Shown: positions 43,758-55,076 of the stretch, piece by piece | Layout of the letters: each line of letters starts with the position of its first letter | Numbering within the stretch: the first letter of the stretch is position 1 | Origin: Liquidambar formosana | Taxonomy: Eukaryota > Streptophyta > Magnoliopsida > Saxifragales > Altingiaceae | Assembly: GCA_039720395.1 (NCBI GenBank) | Contig: CM077828.1 | Span: forward strand, 18,450,264-18,514,263 | Length of the DNA stretch: 64,000 nucleotides | Direction of reading: 5' to 3' | Notes under the pieces: model-generated | Seen by the model: the letters and a program-made list of their open reading frames with translations, nothing else | What the model was told of the DNA's origin: nothing | Databases searched by the model: none | Translations under genes and position numbers: made by a program

Positions 43758-46480
43758 CTAAGTAGCTACATTCTCCCCCGAGTTCCCGGCAGCTGGAGCA
43801 ATGACCTCGGGAGCCGCAACGGGATCAGTAGAGACAGGCGGAACCACGGGAGTCTGAGGAAGATCAGGGATAGCCTCCGTGGTGCTTTCGGTTGCATTTA
43901 CGGGTGGGTCCCCGTTGGCAGCGACTGAAGTGTCATCGGGGACGTCAACGGTCCCCTCGGCTTCAATGGTGGCATTAGGCAGAGACGTGACCTCGGGATT
44001 GTTCTCCCCGGCCTCATCGCCGCCAGCAACCTCCATCTCAGCTTCCCCGACATCACCTCCCTCGGGATCGTAATCCGGGGGAATATCCCTCCTTTCAAAG
44101 GGAATATCGGCAATGCCAGGAAATTGGGCAGATGCCAACTCGACCAAGGTCTCCCACGCAAATCTGTAGGTGACCTCGAGCTCGGTGGTCAACTGCCCAA
44201 CGAGGGAAGCCGTCACGCTCTCCCTCTCCTCAGTCACGGCCTTCTTCGCGGAGGCCTTCTCCCTCTCTACCTCAGCCTCAAGGGCCCGGACCTTACTCGC
44301 CAGCTCGCGCTTCTCCCGGGCCAACCCATCCTGGGCATCTTTTGCCTTCCTCAGCTCAGCCTCCAAATCTGCGTAGTCCTTCCTCGTGAGCTCGAGTTTG
44401 CTGATGGCACTTTCGGCTGTAGACTTGAGAGTCTCGCATTCAGACTTTACCTTCTGAAGTTGAGACATAGCCGCAGCACAGTTGGCCTCAGCCTCTGCTA
44501 GCTTCTGATCGTACTCACTCCGGACTTTGGCGAGCTCGAGTTGCAACTTATTGTCTTCCTCCTCGAGGCGATCGCCCGCCAGCAAGATTTGTTGGCAGCC
44601 CTATACAGACATCATCAAGTCAAAAACAGGGTTGAACACCAAGTAATGAAACCACAAAAGAACGGAGCTTACTCGGTAAAGGCTGGTAAACCCGAAGCGG
44701 AGGTTGTCGAGGGCGGACCTCTTCCTGAAGTGCGCCATGTCTGCCGGCAACCTCATGGGATTCCCCAGCTGCCTGAAGTTGTACTCCGCAGAGAAGGAGC
44801 TGGTAACGCCCTTATCTGTGGGTACGGGGAACTGCACACGCGAACAGAGACATAAAGTCAGTCAGAGTTCGTAATAGGCTTCCGGATAAAAGGCGCAGAA
44901 GGAAGTGAAGTTTTACCTCGGGGTATTGTGCTATCACATCAGCACGAGCAGGGGCGCTCCCATCTCCGGCCCCCGAAGCATTGGTTCCCCCCTGTCCAGA
45001 CCCTTGCACAGTGGGTTGCTGTTCAGGGACTGTGGAGGGCTTCCGGGGCTTCGTAGGGGGAACCAGAGGAGCCTTCCCCTTCCCGGTAGCCTCGGGCGCT
45101 TGGGGCCTGCCCACGTCCTGCCCCCTCATGGCGTGGGACATGAGTTTTCCGCTGTTGGGGTCAGTGGGATTTTTCCCAGCGTCCCGACCTGACCCAGGAG
45201 CAGTAACAGCAGCAGCCCTGTTAGTCTTCTGCAGCTGTTGACGCTGTTGCTGCTGCTGCTGCTGATTCTGCCGCTGTTGCTGCGGCTGCTGATTCTGCTG
45301 CTGCTGATTCTGCTCAGCAGCCTTCTTTTCATGGGCCTCTTTCTCCGCCGCCCTTCTCTCAGCAACCAGAGCCCTCAAATTCATCCCAGAGTCTTTCTGG
45401 GTCCTCTGGCCGCTGGAGTCTGTTCTCTGTCTCTTGGCGGGGGGGAGACAGGAGCCTCTCCTCTCCATGGCTTGGGAGACAGTCTCCTCAGAGCTGGAGC
45501 TCTCAATGACGAAGGGGGCGCGGCGAGCCGTCTTTTCGGAGGGCCTAATCTCCTCAGCTCCCTTCCCTTCAGGTCGGAGGCGGATCCCTTCTTCCTCCTC
45601 TTCCTCTTGCTCTCCTCTCTCCAAGTCCTCTTCCACCACACGGGTCAGCTCGTCGTCAGGCTGCTCCCAGTGGGGGTAACTCGCCTTCCCCCAAGTCTGG
45701 TACCGCGCGTGGTAGTTGAGCAAGGTCTCCGCCGCACGGCAACGCTGGCTGACTTGATATCCGAGCAGCCTCTCGATATCCTCCTCGTTCAGCGTGTCAG
45801 CGGGCTCGTTGGCATGAGGAGCTGCTAGAAAGAAACATGACACATGGATATCAATGTTAAGTTCAAGATTCAACTCGAGGTCATATAAAACAAAAACAAA
45901 AAAAAAAAAAAAAAAAAAAAGAAGGCAAGCAAAATGACATCGCTGATTTCTTACAGCTAGAGCCTCTCTCTCGGGGAATGATGGGAGGATCGGGGGGAAG
46001 AGTCCCATCTACGGGCCCGTACACGAAGACCACAATGTCATGAGCTCCCGGGTTGGAGTCTGGGATGTGGGTGACAAAGGGTTTCTTCCTGCGCTTGAGG
46101 GAGAGGTAAACGTCGGGCTTATTTTTAAGGGCGCAGATTTTGTAATGGTGGAGGATCTCACGCACCCCGACAGAAGTCCCTAGAAGCTGGTTAAGGACAT
46201 GAACCCCCATGATGATCCTAAAGGAGTTCAGCCCTAGCTGGGTTGGGACTATTCCACAGTAGAGGAGGAAGTCATTGAGAAGGTCTGGGAAGGGGACACG
46301 AACTCCACCCTCCATGAAAGCAGCAATGGGAACGGGGAGGCCATCCTTGGCGTCTGACCTAAAGACATCCTCCCCAGGCTCAGCAAAGCGGAAGCTAAAC
46401 TTCCCGTCTTCAAAGCCGTATAAGGCCTTAAACTCTGCTACCTTTGCAGGGTTCCCCCTAATATCATAAAAAGAAGACAT
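43758..46480 (-). CDS. Antisense gene of the TAT element (putative gypsy-type transposon protein, Transposase_28-like)
   Basis: Four exons on the minus strand: 46480-45955, 45824-44917, 44831-44673 and 44600-43758. The introns are 130, 85 and 72 bp, all GT-AG, and all joins keep the frame, giving 811 codons plus TAG. The N-terminal part (VRVPFPDLLNDFLLYCGIVP, FRIIMGVHVLNQLLGTSVGV) matches the plant family called putative gypsy-type transposon (Pfam Transposase_28 in my recollection). The middle is acidic, then Gln-rich (coded by CAG around 45240-45310), then basic. Exon 4 begins with a long coiled coil (residues EEEDNKLQLELAKVRSEY onward), followed by an acidic, Pro/Ala/Glu-rich tail. Unlike pol, it has no break. 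Its function is unknown; such antisense genes are known in TAT-lineage elements. The exon model is mine by eye and agrees with frame and splice signals. Confidence 0.82.
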
Positions 46481-47433
46481 CTGCCAAGATGAAAGGGGAA
46501 GGTTAAATCCAGGGATAACTCAACCCATGACAACATGTCCCAACCTAAAACTCCATGTTCTAACAGGTATGTTACCCCTGCCTTGACAGACCCTAAAATT
46601 TTTTCTAAGTGTCAGCTCGGGGAACACTCAACTCGGTGTTGGGAAAAGACTAAAAAGGACACCCAAAACTTTTTTCTCAAGTTTACCTCGAGATGGAGTT
46701 TTTTCAAACCCTAAAAGGCGGGAAAATCAGTGTCTTGGTGATTTGCCCCAAAAACCAGAGGAAAACCCTAGGATTACGAAGCAAACCCCAAGAACATCTC
46801 CAACAACCTCAAAGAGAAAAATACACCGAACAAATTGAAGAATAAAGAACAAAAACCAGTTATACCTTCACAAAAGATCAAACGGTGGTCAAAAAAGCTG
46901 TTTCGCCGGGGAAACTGTACGGCAGGGCGCTGAAACCTTCGAAAGTTGTTCTTGGAAGGATGAAGCGAGCAAGAAGAGCACCAGCAGAAAATAACACCGA
47001 AGAAACGGTTCGCAAAGGCAACGAAGGAGAGCAGAACGGATCTTCTCCCACAAGCGAACAGTGTAGACAGTGGATTCCGGTGGAAAATACGGTATTTTCC
47101 TGGAAAAAACAGAAAGCAAGAGCAGAGAAAGTAGAGAGAGAAAACGGAGAACAGGATGCAGAGAGAAAAGGCAGAAAGTAGAGAGAGAGTGCAGAAGATA
47201 AAATGAGCAGTAATTTGCTTCCCTCCAAAGACATAATGCTTCTGGAGCATTAAATGCAGATCGTACGGTTCCAAGACACATGACGTCAGCGCCTTGGAAT
47301 ACGGAAAGGCTTAACCGCCTCTTTGCCAGGTAAGCCCTAGAATGCCAAGCGGCATAGGGGCACAGGGAAAAACACTCAGCAAAACAAAATTATGACAAGT
47401 CCCAGCTCGGGAATGTCATAATTTGGGGCAAAT
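46481..47433. other. Upstream region of the antisense gene and end of the element's interior
   Basis: No gene on the + strand. This is the presumed promoter and leader region of the antisense gene. AATTTGGGGCAAAT just before the 3' LTR is the likely polypurine-tract position. The open frames seen on the minus strand at 46774-47281 overlap one another and show no family features. Confidence 0.5.
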
Positions 47434-48117
47434 TGTGTGGAAATATATCTGAACTGAGGTCTCAACTCGGGATGGAAGGTTCAAGTCTGAAACGCTGACA
47501 CGTGGCGAAGATTGCTCAACCAGGCCAACCACAACGCACGTGATTCGCCTCCGAAGATCCAGCTCGGGGTAAGGAGTTAAAACACTTCACTTGACACGTG
47601 GGAGGCCTGCACGGTGGGACCCGCTACAAGGCACGTGATCTCCCAACTCGGTTCTTGGCTTTCACCTCGGGACACCTGTCTTATGACTCATACTACAGTC
47701 CAAAACTGTCCTAGCAGCTGTAATTCCTGACACAGCGGTTACAAGAAACCACGATTCTCTGGCCAACCATGGTCACTAAACTATGGTCAGACGGTTATGG
47801 GCAAACCATGGTCAGATCTGACCTAACCCAAGCAGTTATCTGACCTCACATGGTCAGTCCGTACAGGTGGGTATAAAAAGAATACGATACAGCCTAATTT
47901 GGTAAGCTACAGTACCCTAATTCTCTGAGATTCATCTTCTTCCTTGCCTCATTCTCCACAGTGCAGCTTTCTGACTTAAGCTTCGGAGAGGGCACGGCCA
48001 AAACCCACCTTGGCCTACCCTCTGACCCATTTTCCAAGTTTGTGATTGCAGGTCCAGGCGAGGGAACAAGCTCCATCATCAACACGTAGTTCGGGGAGAA
48101 AGATTTTACCCCGTACA
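47434..48117 (+). repeat. 3' LTR of TAT-lineage element
   Basis: 684 bp. It differs from the 5' LTR by three substitutions by eye (ATTACTC/ATTGCTC, GGGGCAAG/GGGGTAAG, TTTGTAATT/TTTGTGATT) and lacks one 17-bp unit of a short direct repeat. TATAAAAAG is at 47872. It is followed by the target duplication ATACC. Confidence 0.93.
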
Positions 48118-48270
48118 ATACCTATTGCCGTTAACTAAAGTAGGATAAATAAACAAACCCTGGATGTGTGCATCGGCCCTACAACACATACCAATAAGTT
48201 AGGGACTTGCACAGTAGCAGAAATTCATACTCACATCTAGATCCAAGAATTGATTACCCGTTAATAGAGG

Positions 48271-48971
48271 TGTGTGGAAATATCTCTGAACCGAGGTTTC
48301 AGCTCGGGATGGAAGGTTCAGGCCTGAAACGCTGACACGTGGCGAAGATTGCTCAACCAGGCCAACTACAACACACGTGATTCACCTCCTAAGATCCAGC
48401 TCGGGGCAAGGGGTTAAACCATTTCACTTGACACGTGGAAGGCCCTCACGCTAGGACCCACTGCAAAGCACGTGATCTTCCAACTCGGGACCTGACCTTC
48501 ACCTCGGGACACCTGTCTTATGACTCACGCTACAATCCAAATTCTACTACAGTCCAAAACTGTCCTAGCAGCTGTAATTCCTGACACAGCGGTTACAAGA
48601 AACCACGGTTCCCTGGCCAACCATGGTCAATAAACCATGGTCAGACGGTTATGGGTAAACCATAGTCAGATCTGACCTAACCCAAGCAGTTATCTGACCT
48701 CACATGGTCAGTCCGTACAGGTGGGTATAAAAAGAATACGATACAGCCTAATTTGGTAAGCTACAGTACCCTAACTCTCTGAGATTCATCTTCTTCCTTG
48801 CCTCATTCTCCCCAGTACAGCTTTTCTGACTTAAGCATTGGAGAGGGCACGGCCAAAACCCACCTTGGCCTACCCTCTGACCCGTTTTCCAAGCTTGTGA
48901 TTGCAGGTCCAGGCGAGGGAGCAAGCTCCATCATCAACACGTAGTTCGGGGAGCAGGTTTTACCCCGTACA
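48271..48971 (+). mobile_element. Solo LTR of the same TAT family
   Basis: 701 bp, TGTGTGGAAATA to CCCGTACA, more diverged from the two LTRs of the full element than they are from each other. It is flanked by AGAGG at 48266-48270 and 48972-48976, so it came from a separate, older insertion reduced by LTR-LTR recombination. It keeps all four CACGTG motifs and a TATAAAAAG at 48726. Confidence 0.92.
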
Positions 48972-50179
48972 AGAGGTATGTCTTATTTACCTTTACTGCA
49001 CTTATTACGTCCAGAGGGCTTGTAAGGACGTCCTGCGGACGTGTGTGTATGAATACGTTTTTCCTTTCTTTTTTATCTTTTTTTTTTCCTGCGGGGTGGG
49101 GGATGGAGTACCGTATTGTGTGGTCTTAGGATCGCACTCTCCTTTGAATCCAAAAAAAAAAAAGGAAAAAATGGTTCTTTCATGTGATGCATAATGGGCA
49201 AGTGGGGATAGAGTAGCAAATCCGAGTAAAGGGCAGAGTTGGACACCATATTTTAAGTGTGGTTATGGATTTTATGAAATTTCAACAAGGCCAATTATGG
49301 ATTTTATGAACTATTTGTTCTATGAAATTACTCCCTTTTTTTCTTAAAGGTGGGAATATTGATTGCTGAAATAGTGAAATGAATCAAGCCTACATCCGAA
49401 TAGGCAGGTAACACCCAATAAATAATTGAAAAAAATGTACGGACTTTTTGTAGGTCTTTGACTTAAAAAGATAGATACTCATTCTTACCTCAAATGGGCC
49501 ACTTTTGGTTCTAGCAAAGTATAATTCAAGTGATAGTTTCAGCACAAAAAGTTGAACCAACAGGTTGATATTCACTAAAGTGGTACTTAATGCGAGCGAA
49601 AGGCCTCTTGATCTTTCTGGAAATATGTTGATGCTCACAATAATATGCAAATTTGGTTTTTTTATTTTTTATTTTTAATTTGTTTTAAGTCAATCCCCGA
49701 GGTAGCTCATATGACAAAGAATCGTGACTCAAGTACTGTAGGTTTCGAGTTCGACTATTCACTCTTTTATTACCGAATGTATGAATTTACGAGTGATGAT
49801 GGCCTAATGGTTTGTGATACCCATTGATTTTTCACCGATAAAAACAGTAATTGAAACCTATAATCTCTCATGCAACGACATAGTTTGACTCTCTTGCCCG
49901 TTTGTAATATATCTTATGTTTTTCATATAAAACATGAGATGACATAAAGTTGTCACATTAATAGTTGAGAATTAGCTAACCTTACCCCTAAAGTCGAATT
50001 AATTTGCTATACATACCACAAATTAAAAATAGAATATTGAATTATTTATGATCTACCCACACCAACCCAACCTTTGACGCTTTATTCGAAAAGGCCCCCC
50101 ACTTTTCTAATAATTCAAACTCCATATGTCCTATAGTGAATAAAAATCATCTTTCACGACTTAGGCTATAAAAGCTAAA
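48972..50179. other. Intergenic DNA between solo LTR and ASPG copy 2
   Basis: AT-rich sequence with T runs near 49079-49088 and 49660-49680. The last 180 bp or so is the 3' flank of ASPG copy 2 and is alignable by eye with the 3' flank of copy 1 (ATTTATGATC, CCAACCCA, GTCCTATA, GGCTATAAA). No gene seen. Confidence 0.5.
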
Positions 50180-51649
50180 TCAACATTTTCCCAACGAGAA
50201 ACCCACTAGAGACTTTGCCAGATCGAAGCTGACACGTATGCTTTGTTGCTGAACATTCCCTATGATCGACATAGACGACCTCGTCGCAGCAAACGCGAAG
50301 CAAAAGGTTCCATCGGAGTCTACCGGAATCAAGACGTTCTTCGCCGGCAACGGCAGTGATTTCCCACCGGCGAAGTGAAATGCCACTGTTGGGACCTTAG
50401 CGTTTTTCTTCGAAGACAGATCGTAACACGTGTCGAACAAAGCCACGCCGCTCGCTGATGGTAAGTCCCGAGTCTTCCTCGCAAATGCGTCACGGAGCGA
50501 GTTGTATACCTGAGTTTGTAATCGAGTGATCGTCGTTCCTGAGTCGACGATGATTCCCCCGTTGCCTGAACTGCTTATATCAAAATCCGATGAAGGGATT
50601 GACAGTAACTCGCCGTCGACGCTGAGTCCGGTGAGTCCGACGTAGTAGAAAGTGGCGGCTCTGCTATTTCGGTGTAACGGAGCAGTCACTGAGTCGCCGG
50701 GTCGTGGCGTATTGAAATCGAGAGTAGAGGATGAAGTGGCGTCACGATCGACGAGGCAATAAGAGAAAGACGAGGCCTTGATTTGAGAGGTGAGGGAGAG
50801 GGCGTCGCCGCCAAGGCCGAGCAAGCCAGCTGAGCCGACGAATAACCCCTGGTTTAGATGGCCGCAACCGATGGCGATTTTGGGCACGGAACCTGATGAT
50901 CCAAACGACGCCGTTTCAGACACTAAGTCGCCAGTAGTGGATGAGCCGTCGCCGTAGGAGACGTCGTAGACGCAGGTGCCGCCCATACACAACTGAAACT
51001 CAAGTGAACGGCAGGCCGAGGAGTCGCATGTGAGAGGAGAGTAAGAAGACGATGAGGACGGGTCGAATATCGGGTCGGTTTGTTGGTAACAAGCTAGGCA
51101 GGGTCTGCATTGAAGCCAGCTGATGTCACTGCCGGTGTCAAGGACCATGCTGAAGGGTTTAGGTGGGGTGCCAATTCCAATTCGGGAGATGTACTCTCCA
51201 CTTCCCTGTCCCTTTGCCGATGCCACTGGTGTTGAAAGACCTTCGGGTTGTATTTCTGTATGTATCGATTTGGGATCAAACTTCTTGGTGTTGTTGAGGG
51301 CAAGGTTGAGTTTGGTGGTGAGGAAGTCGACGCGGGCTGAGTCACGTTCAAGTCGGGCAAGGACTAGGGTTCTGTAGTCTTTATGGTGGGAGCTGTATAG
51401 AGAATCTCGAGGGTAGAGTTGGAGAGAGAAGGAAGAGGATGGAGGTGGAGTGGTGAGATATTCTTCTTGGTGGACAGGTGTTTGGTTTTGAGGTTTGAAG
51501 GAGAGGACATCAAAGGTTTTCTGAATTGATGCAGAGACGTCAAGGATTGTCGTGTGTGGAGTTTCTGATAAGCTGCGAGAAAGAACAGTAGGGAAGAAGA
51601 AGAAGAAGAAGAAGAATAGGGAAGAGAAATGGAAAGGCTTTTCATCCAT
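50180..51649 (-). CDS. ASPG1-like: Aspartic protease, ASPG1/nepenthesin-like, copy 2
   Basis: An intronless 489-residue paralogue of the gene at 32128-33612. It has the same layout: N-terminal hydrophobic signal with an uninterrupted Phe run (residues 12-19), prosegment with LERDSARVDFL, DTGSDISWLQC (catalytic Asp171), VDSGTTITRL (Asp369), the cysteine-rich insert CRPCLACYQQ, and the C-terminal MSIIGNVQQQSIRVSFDL. The two proteins are similar over their whole length, with differences spread evenly, and both keep the catalytic residues, so both look functional. Upstream and downstream flanks are also similar to those of copy 1, indicating a tandem duplication later split by retrotransposon insertion. 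Confidence 0.93.
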   Translation of the reverse strand: MDEKPFHFSSLFFFFFFFFPTVLSRSLSETPHTTILDVSASIQKTFDVLSFKPQNQTPVHQEEYLTTPPPSSSFSLQLYPRDSLYSSHHKDYRTLVLARLERDSARVDFLTTKLNLALNNTKKFDPKSIHTEIQPEGLSTPVASAKGQGSGEYISRIGIGTPPKPFSMVLDTGSDISWLQCRPCLACYQQTDPIFDPSSSSSYSPLTCDSSACRSLEFQLCMGGTCVYDVSYGDGSSTTGDLVSETASFGSSGSVPKIAIGCGHLNQGLFVGSAGLLGLGGDALSLTSQIKASSFSYCLVDRDATSSSTLDFNTPRPGDSVTAPLHRNSRAATFYYVGLTGLSVDGELLSIPSSDFDISSSGNGGIIVDSGTTITRLQTQVYNSLRDAFARKTRDLPSASGVALFDTCYDLSSKKNAKVPTVAFHFAGGKSLPLPAKNVLIPVDSDGTFCFAFAATRSSMSIIGNVQQQSIRVSFDLAKSLVGFSLGKC

Positions 51650-51850
51650 TTTCGTTGCACAGAGAGGAGGTTTTGGCTTTATTTTTGAGAGAACAGTGAG
51701 CGAGGGGGTTTTGGCTTTATGTAAACGGTGGTTGGGGGTGCGGGGGAGTGAGGTCCATGCAAGGCCAGTTGGGAGAAAAGAACTTTATTTGAAAAAGCAT
51801 TAAGTGGGAAAGTGGCTTGAAACCTAACTCGTGGGCTTCCAACCTCCAAG
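51650..51850 (-). promoter_or_regulatory. Proximal upstream block of ASPG copy 2
   Basis: Shares GGCTTTATGTA, GCCAGTTGGGAGA, AAAAAGCATTAAG, AACCTAACTCG and GGCTTCCAACCTCC (51834-51847) in the same order with the region upstream of copy 1. It lacks the long GA leader of copy 1. It is inferred to be the promoter-proximal region. Confidence 0.5.
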
Positions 51851-53305
51851 AGAATACATGTGAATGTGAAAGTTTATTAGCTGAAGGGTGCCTAGCTAGC
51901 CATGAATGCAATTTAATCATGCAAGTTTTTCTTGTTGAGGTTAGCTCATCTTTAATACAGTATTATCCTCTTCCAAATATTAAATCAAATGTTCTAAATA
52001 TACATCAAATAATATAATATTGCCTTAATGTCTCAGTACCTGTCATCATATATAAACATTTTATAATCAATCCCACACGTACAACCAATGTTCTGAGAAA
52101 GTGAATATATCAAATAATTTTTTTTTTACCATTCAATTCCACTCGTATTTTTGTGCTACATAGTTGAACAAATTTTTTGAAGAATAGAGCAGTGGATTGT
52201 TGATGGAATGGTTAAACTTAGTGTAAGACAATTGAAATTTTTGCATATATAATTGTTTAAAAGTATAAGGTGATAACCAGACAGCAGTTCTTGTTATTAC
52301 AGGGCATTATTATTATTAGTAGTAGTAGTATTATGCATGGTACCATGGCAAACTTTGAGTAACTTTCGAATATGTTTGCAGAGAATTGCATTATAATGGA
52401 GACAAACTAATGAGAGGGTTAGGGATTATGGACAAAATAAACAGATGTTCAATGGTTTCATGGCTGGGGACTAATGCATGTTTCGGCTTCACCGATGAAA
52501 ATAAAGCTCCAAATTTTTATTTTTTATTAGATAACACAAATGCTATGTAATTTGAATACCCTTAAGTTAATTAAACTTCAATTTAAAAAAGAAAAAAGAA
52601 AAGGGTAAGTAAATTAAACTTCCATTTTCCCATCCATAAAGGAAAGAAAAGCACATCTTCTTTTGAGTGTGATAACCCATATGTGGCACAGACAGATGGA
52701 TCCCCCATGCAAAAGTTAGATTTTTTAATAAAAATGTTTTATGTACGTGAAGGAAATAAATTGAGAATCCATTGCATTAGAGGACACAATATATATATGT
52801 TCTTATGTTCGTAGCCTTGCTTATTTGACTTCATATATGATAAAAATGTGCTACGTGCATTCTTTAATAAAAATGTTTTATGTGAAGTTTGTGAAGGAAA
52901 ATATAAATGAGGAATTCATTGCAGTTTGAGGACACAATATGTGTCGTAGCCTTGCTTGTTTGACTTCATATATATATGCCATCTTTTGTTTCTCATTGAG
53001 TTTGTCCTTGCTAGCGAGCATGTATGAAAAGTTATTCTAGGGTGCTATAAGGACGTACATGGAGAGTTCTAAATATAAGCATAGTAGAGTGCCATAATTG
53101 AAGCATAGGAAATAAATTGGCCATCATTTAATTTAAGGCATGTTGGTCCATGCGCCCTAATTTAACACTAGTTACCCATTTATACATTATTTAAGGTCAA
53201 CAGTTCCCAAAGTAAGAATCAAATACGGAGTATAAAATATAAAATTAGTTACCAATTAACCAACCTTCAGGTGTACCAAGAACCTTTTTGGAATGAGTTG
53301 GGCTA
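51851..53305. other. Intergenic, no gene recognised
   Basis: AT-rich sequence. Two stretches with TTTAATAAAAATGTTTTATGT (about 52723 and 52862) and a following GAGGACACAATAT are a local duplication of roughly 140-bp spacing. No coding features on either strand. Confidence 0.5.
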
Positions 53306-53707
53306 TTGCCCCCACATAAAGTACTCTAAACCCTTCACTCAATTTATACTTTTTAATGTTTTATGAAAATTATCAAAAGTTTCTATGAAAACTAGTCACG
53401 TTGTCCACTAAAAAACATGATTCCAAATAACTTTGTAAAATAAAATTTTTCTAAAATCTGACGTTTAAGTGGAATATTTGGCCATTTGTCATGAAATATT
53501 CTATAAAAGTGAAACAAATCAAGAATGTAAATGGCCAAAAACTTCATTAAACAATAAATTTTAGAAAAATTTATTCTACAAAGTTGTTCAAAATGATGTT
53601 TTCTGATAGGCCATGCGAATAGTTTTTGTAGAAATCTTTTATATTTTTATAAAATCTTAAAAATTGTAAACTAAATGGTGGGCTTATAGTAATTTATGTG
53701 GTGACAA
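53306..53707. mobile_element. Foldback MITE family D, copy 1
   Basis: About 400 bp with long imperfect inverted arms: TTGCCCCCACATAAA at the left mirrors TTTATGTGGTGACAA at the right, and AACTTTGTAAAATAAA / TTTTTCTAAAAT mirrors ATTTTAGAAAAATTTATTCT near the centre. It is AT-rich and non-coding. Target duplications are not clear. A second, incomplete copy is at 54370-54640. Confidence 0.65.
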
Positions 53708-54369
53708 GAACCTTCATCTTTTGGAATTTGGATCTTGAGAAGTGGAAGGTTTTGAATTTAACTTCTCACTTCTTCTTAAGAAAAATCATCAATCACATTT
53801 ATATAATTAGCCTTAACTGATGTAAAATAGGCAATGACTTTGCTTAATGCCCACGATTGATTTGACGAAAAGGTCAAGAATACACTCCTTTTTTTAAGCC
53901 AATAAGTTGGTTAACTATTCTTGATTAAGTCAATTTTGTAAATCTTGTTTTCACTCCAGTACTCCACCCTACAAATGGATCATTATTTAATTAGACAATG
54001 TTTATTTATTTATTTATTTAATAAAGTTGCAATATTCTATCCCACCGTTAACATAATATTATCCCTTTTGGGTTACCCACGTGCAATGTTACCACCCTTA
54101 TCATTCAAATTTGGGTCAATCCGTACCAATCTGAAGGGGCCATAAGGATATTATGTCCATTGATATTCCTAACTACTCCTGGGCTACTAGTGCTAAAGGG
54201 TTTTAGTCAGGTGGGCCAACACTCGTTTTAGTTGGCCTATTCAAATTAAGTTATGGTAGGTCTATGAATTGGAGCCACAATTTTAGTTTCCATTTAATTT
54301 GGACCAGCCCTTTTTTCTCTTAGGGCGGCTATTAAAAGCCTCATCATTATTTGCACACCCCAATTATTT
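53708..54369. other. Intergenic, no gene recognised
   Basis: AT-rich sequence with a (TTTA)n run near 54001-54020. No gene or mobile-element end recognised. Confidence 0.45.
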
Positions 54370-54640
54370 TAAATTTTTAAAACTTTTTTAATAAATATAA
54401 AAGGTTTTCCTGATAATTGATAACGATATTTATTGAAAAACATCACTTTGAACAAATTTGTAAAAAGAATATTTTTCAAAATCTATCGCTTAAGTGGATT
54501 TTTAGGCCATTTATAATTTTTGTTTTTATAAAAATGAAATAGAGATCATAAATGACCAAAAAGTCCTTTTAAACAACAGATTTTGAAAAAAAAAATAATT
54601 ATTTTTCAAAGTTGTTCAAAATAATGTCATCTTCCATGAT
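54370..54640. mobile_element. Foldback MITE family D, copy 2, incomplete
   Basis: It carries the same central inverted blocks as copy 1 (CATCACTTTGAACAAATTTG with TTTTTCAAAATCT against AGATTTTGAAAAAA with CAAAGTTGTTCAAAATAATG) and the phrase GGCCATTTAT. The outer TIR is not conserved, so the limits are approximate. Confidence 0.6.
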
Positions 54641-54935
54641 CCAAATGAGAGAAGGGAGAACGTAGAGACGAGATCTAGGGCTTCATCGTGAAAAGGGAGC
54701 TCCTCACAATTTCAAGTTTTCAACCTTTGGGGACAATGCTTGGCTACTGAAGCTTAAGGAGGAACTCTTACTAAAAAGTGATATGGCGCAATTAATGATC
54801 ACCACGTGTTTTATGGTTCTAGAAAAATACACATGCTACTGTGACTCTTATAATACATTTCACTAAATTTTTCTTTTGGATCAAAATACTCCTCTTCACT
54901 CACGTTTGGATTGAAAAAACTTTTGTTGATATGGG

Positions 54936-55076
54936 TGTGAGATGTATATCTTGTAAATATGTTTATTTTTATTAGGGTAGTTTAGTCTTTTGATATCTTA
55001 GGGCTAGCCTTGTATATATAATCGTAATCATCCTTTTTTAATAATTGAATAAGAATTTCTCTTTGCAAAAGTCACA
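54936..55076 (+). repeat. 5' LTR of copia element
   Basis: 141 bp, TGTGAGATG to GTCACA. It differs from the 3' LTR at about four positions by eye. TTGTATATATAAT is the likely TATA region. Confidence 0.9.

Larger units (their letters stand above)
36333..48117 (+). mobile_element. Ty3/gypsy LTR retrotransposon, TAT lineage, nearly intact
   Basis: An 11,785-bp element with LTRs at 36333-37033 and 47434-48117 and a target duplication ATACC at 36328-36332 and 48118-48122. Internal order: primer binding site, gag-protease, in-frame UAG, reverse transcriptase, RNase H, a second archaeal-type RNase H, integrase, a 105-bp tandem repeat, an antisense spliced gene, and a purine-rich stretch before the 3' LTR. 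The second RNase H and the antisense gene are hallmarks of the TAT lineage (Retand/Ogre relatives; family knowledge). The two LTRs differ by 3 substitutions plus one 17-bp indel by eye, so insertion is recent. Pol is damaged by a deletion in integrase. Confidence 0.93.

Noticed and set aside
45238..45828. Leu/Ser-rich + strand frame
   Set aside because: It is antisense to exon 2 of the minus-strand gene; its Leu run is the complement of the CAG repeat encoding Gln.
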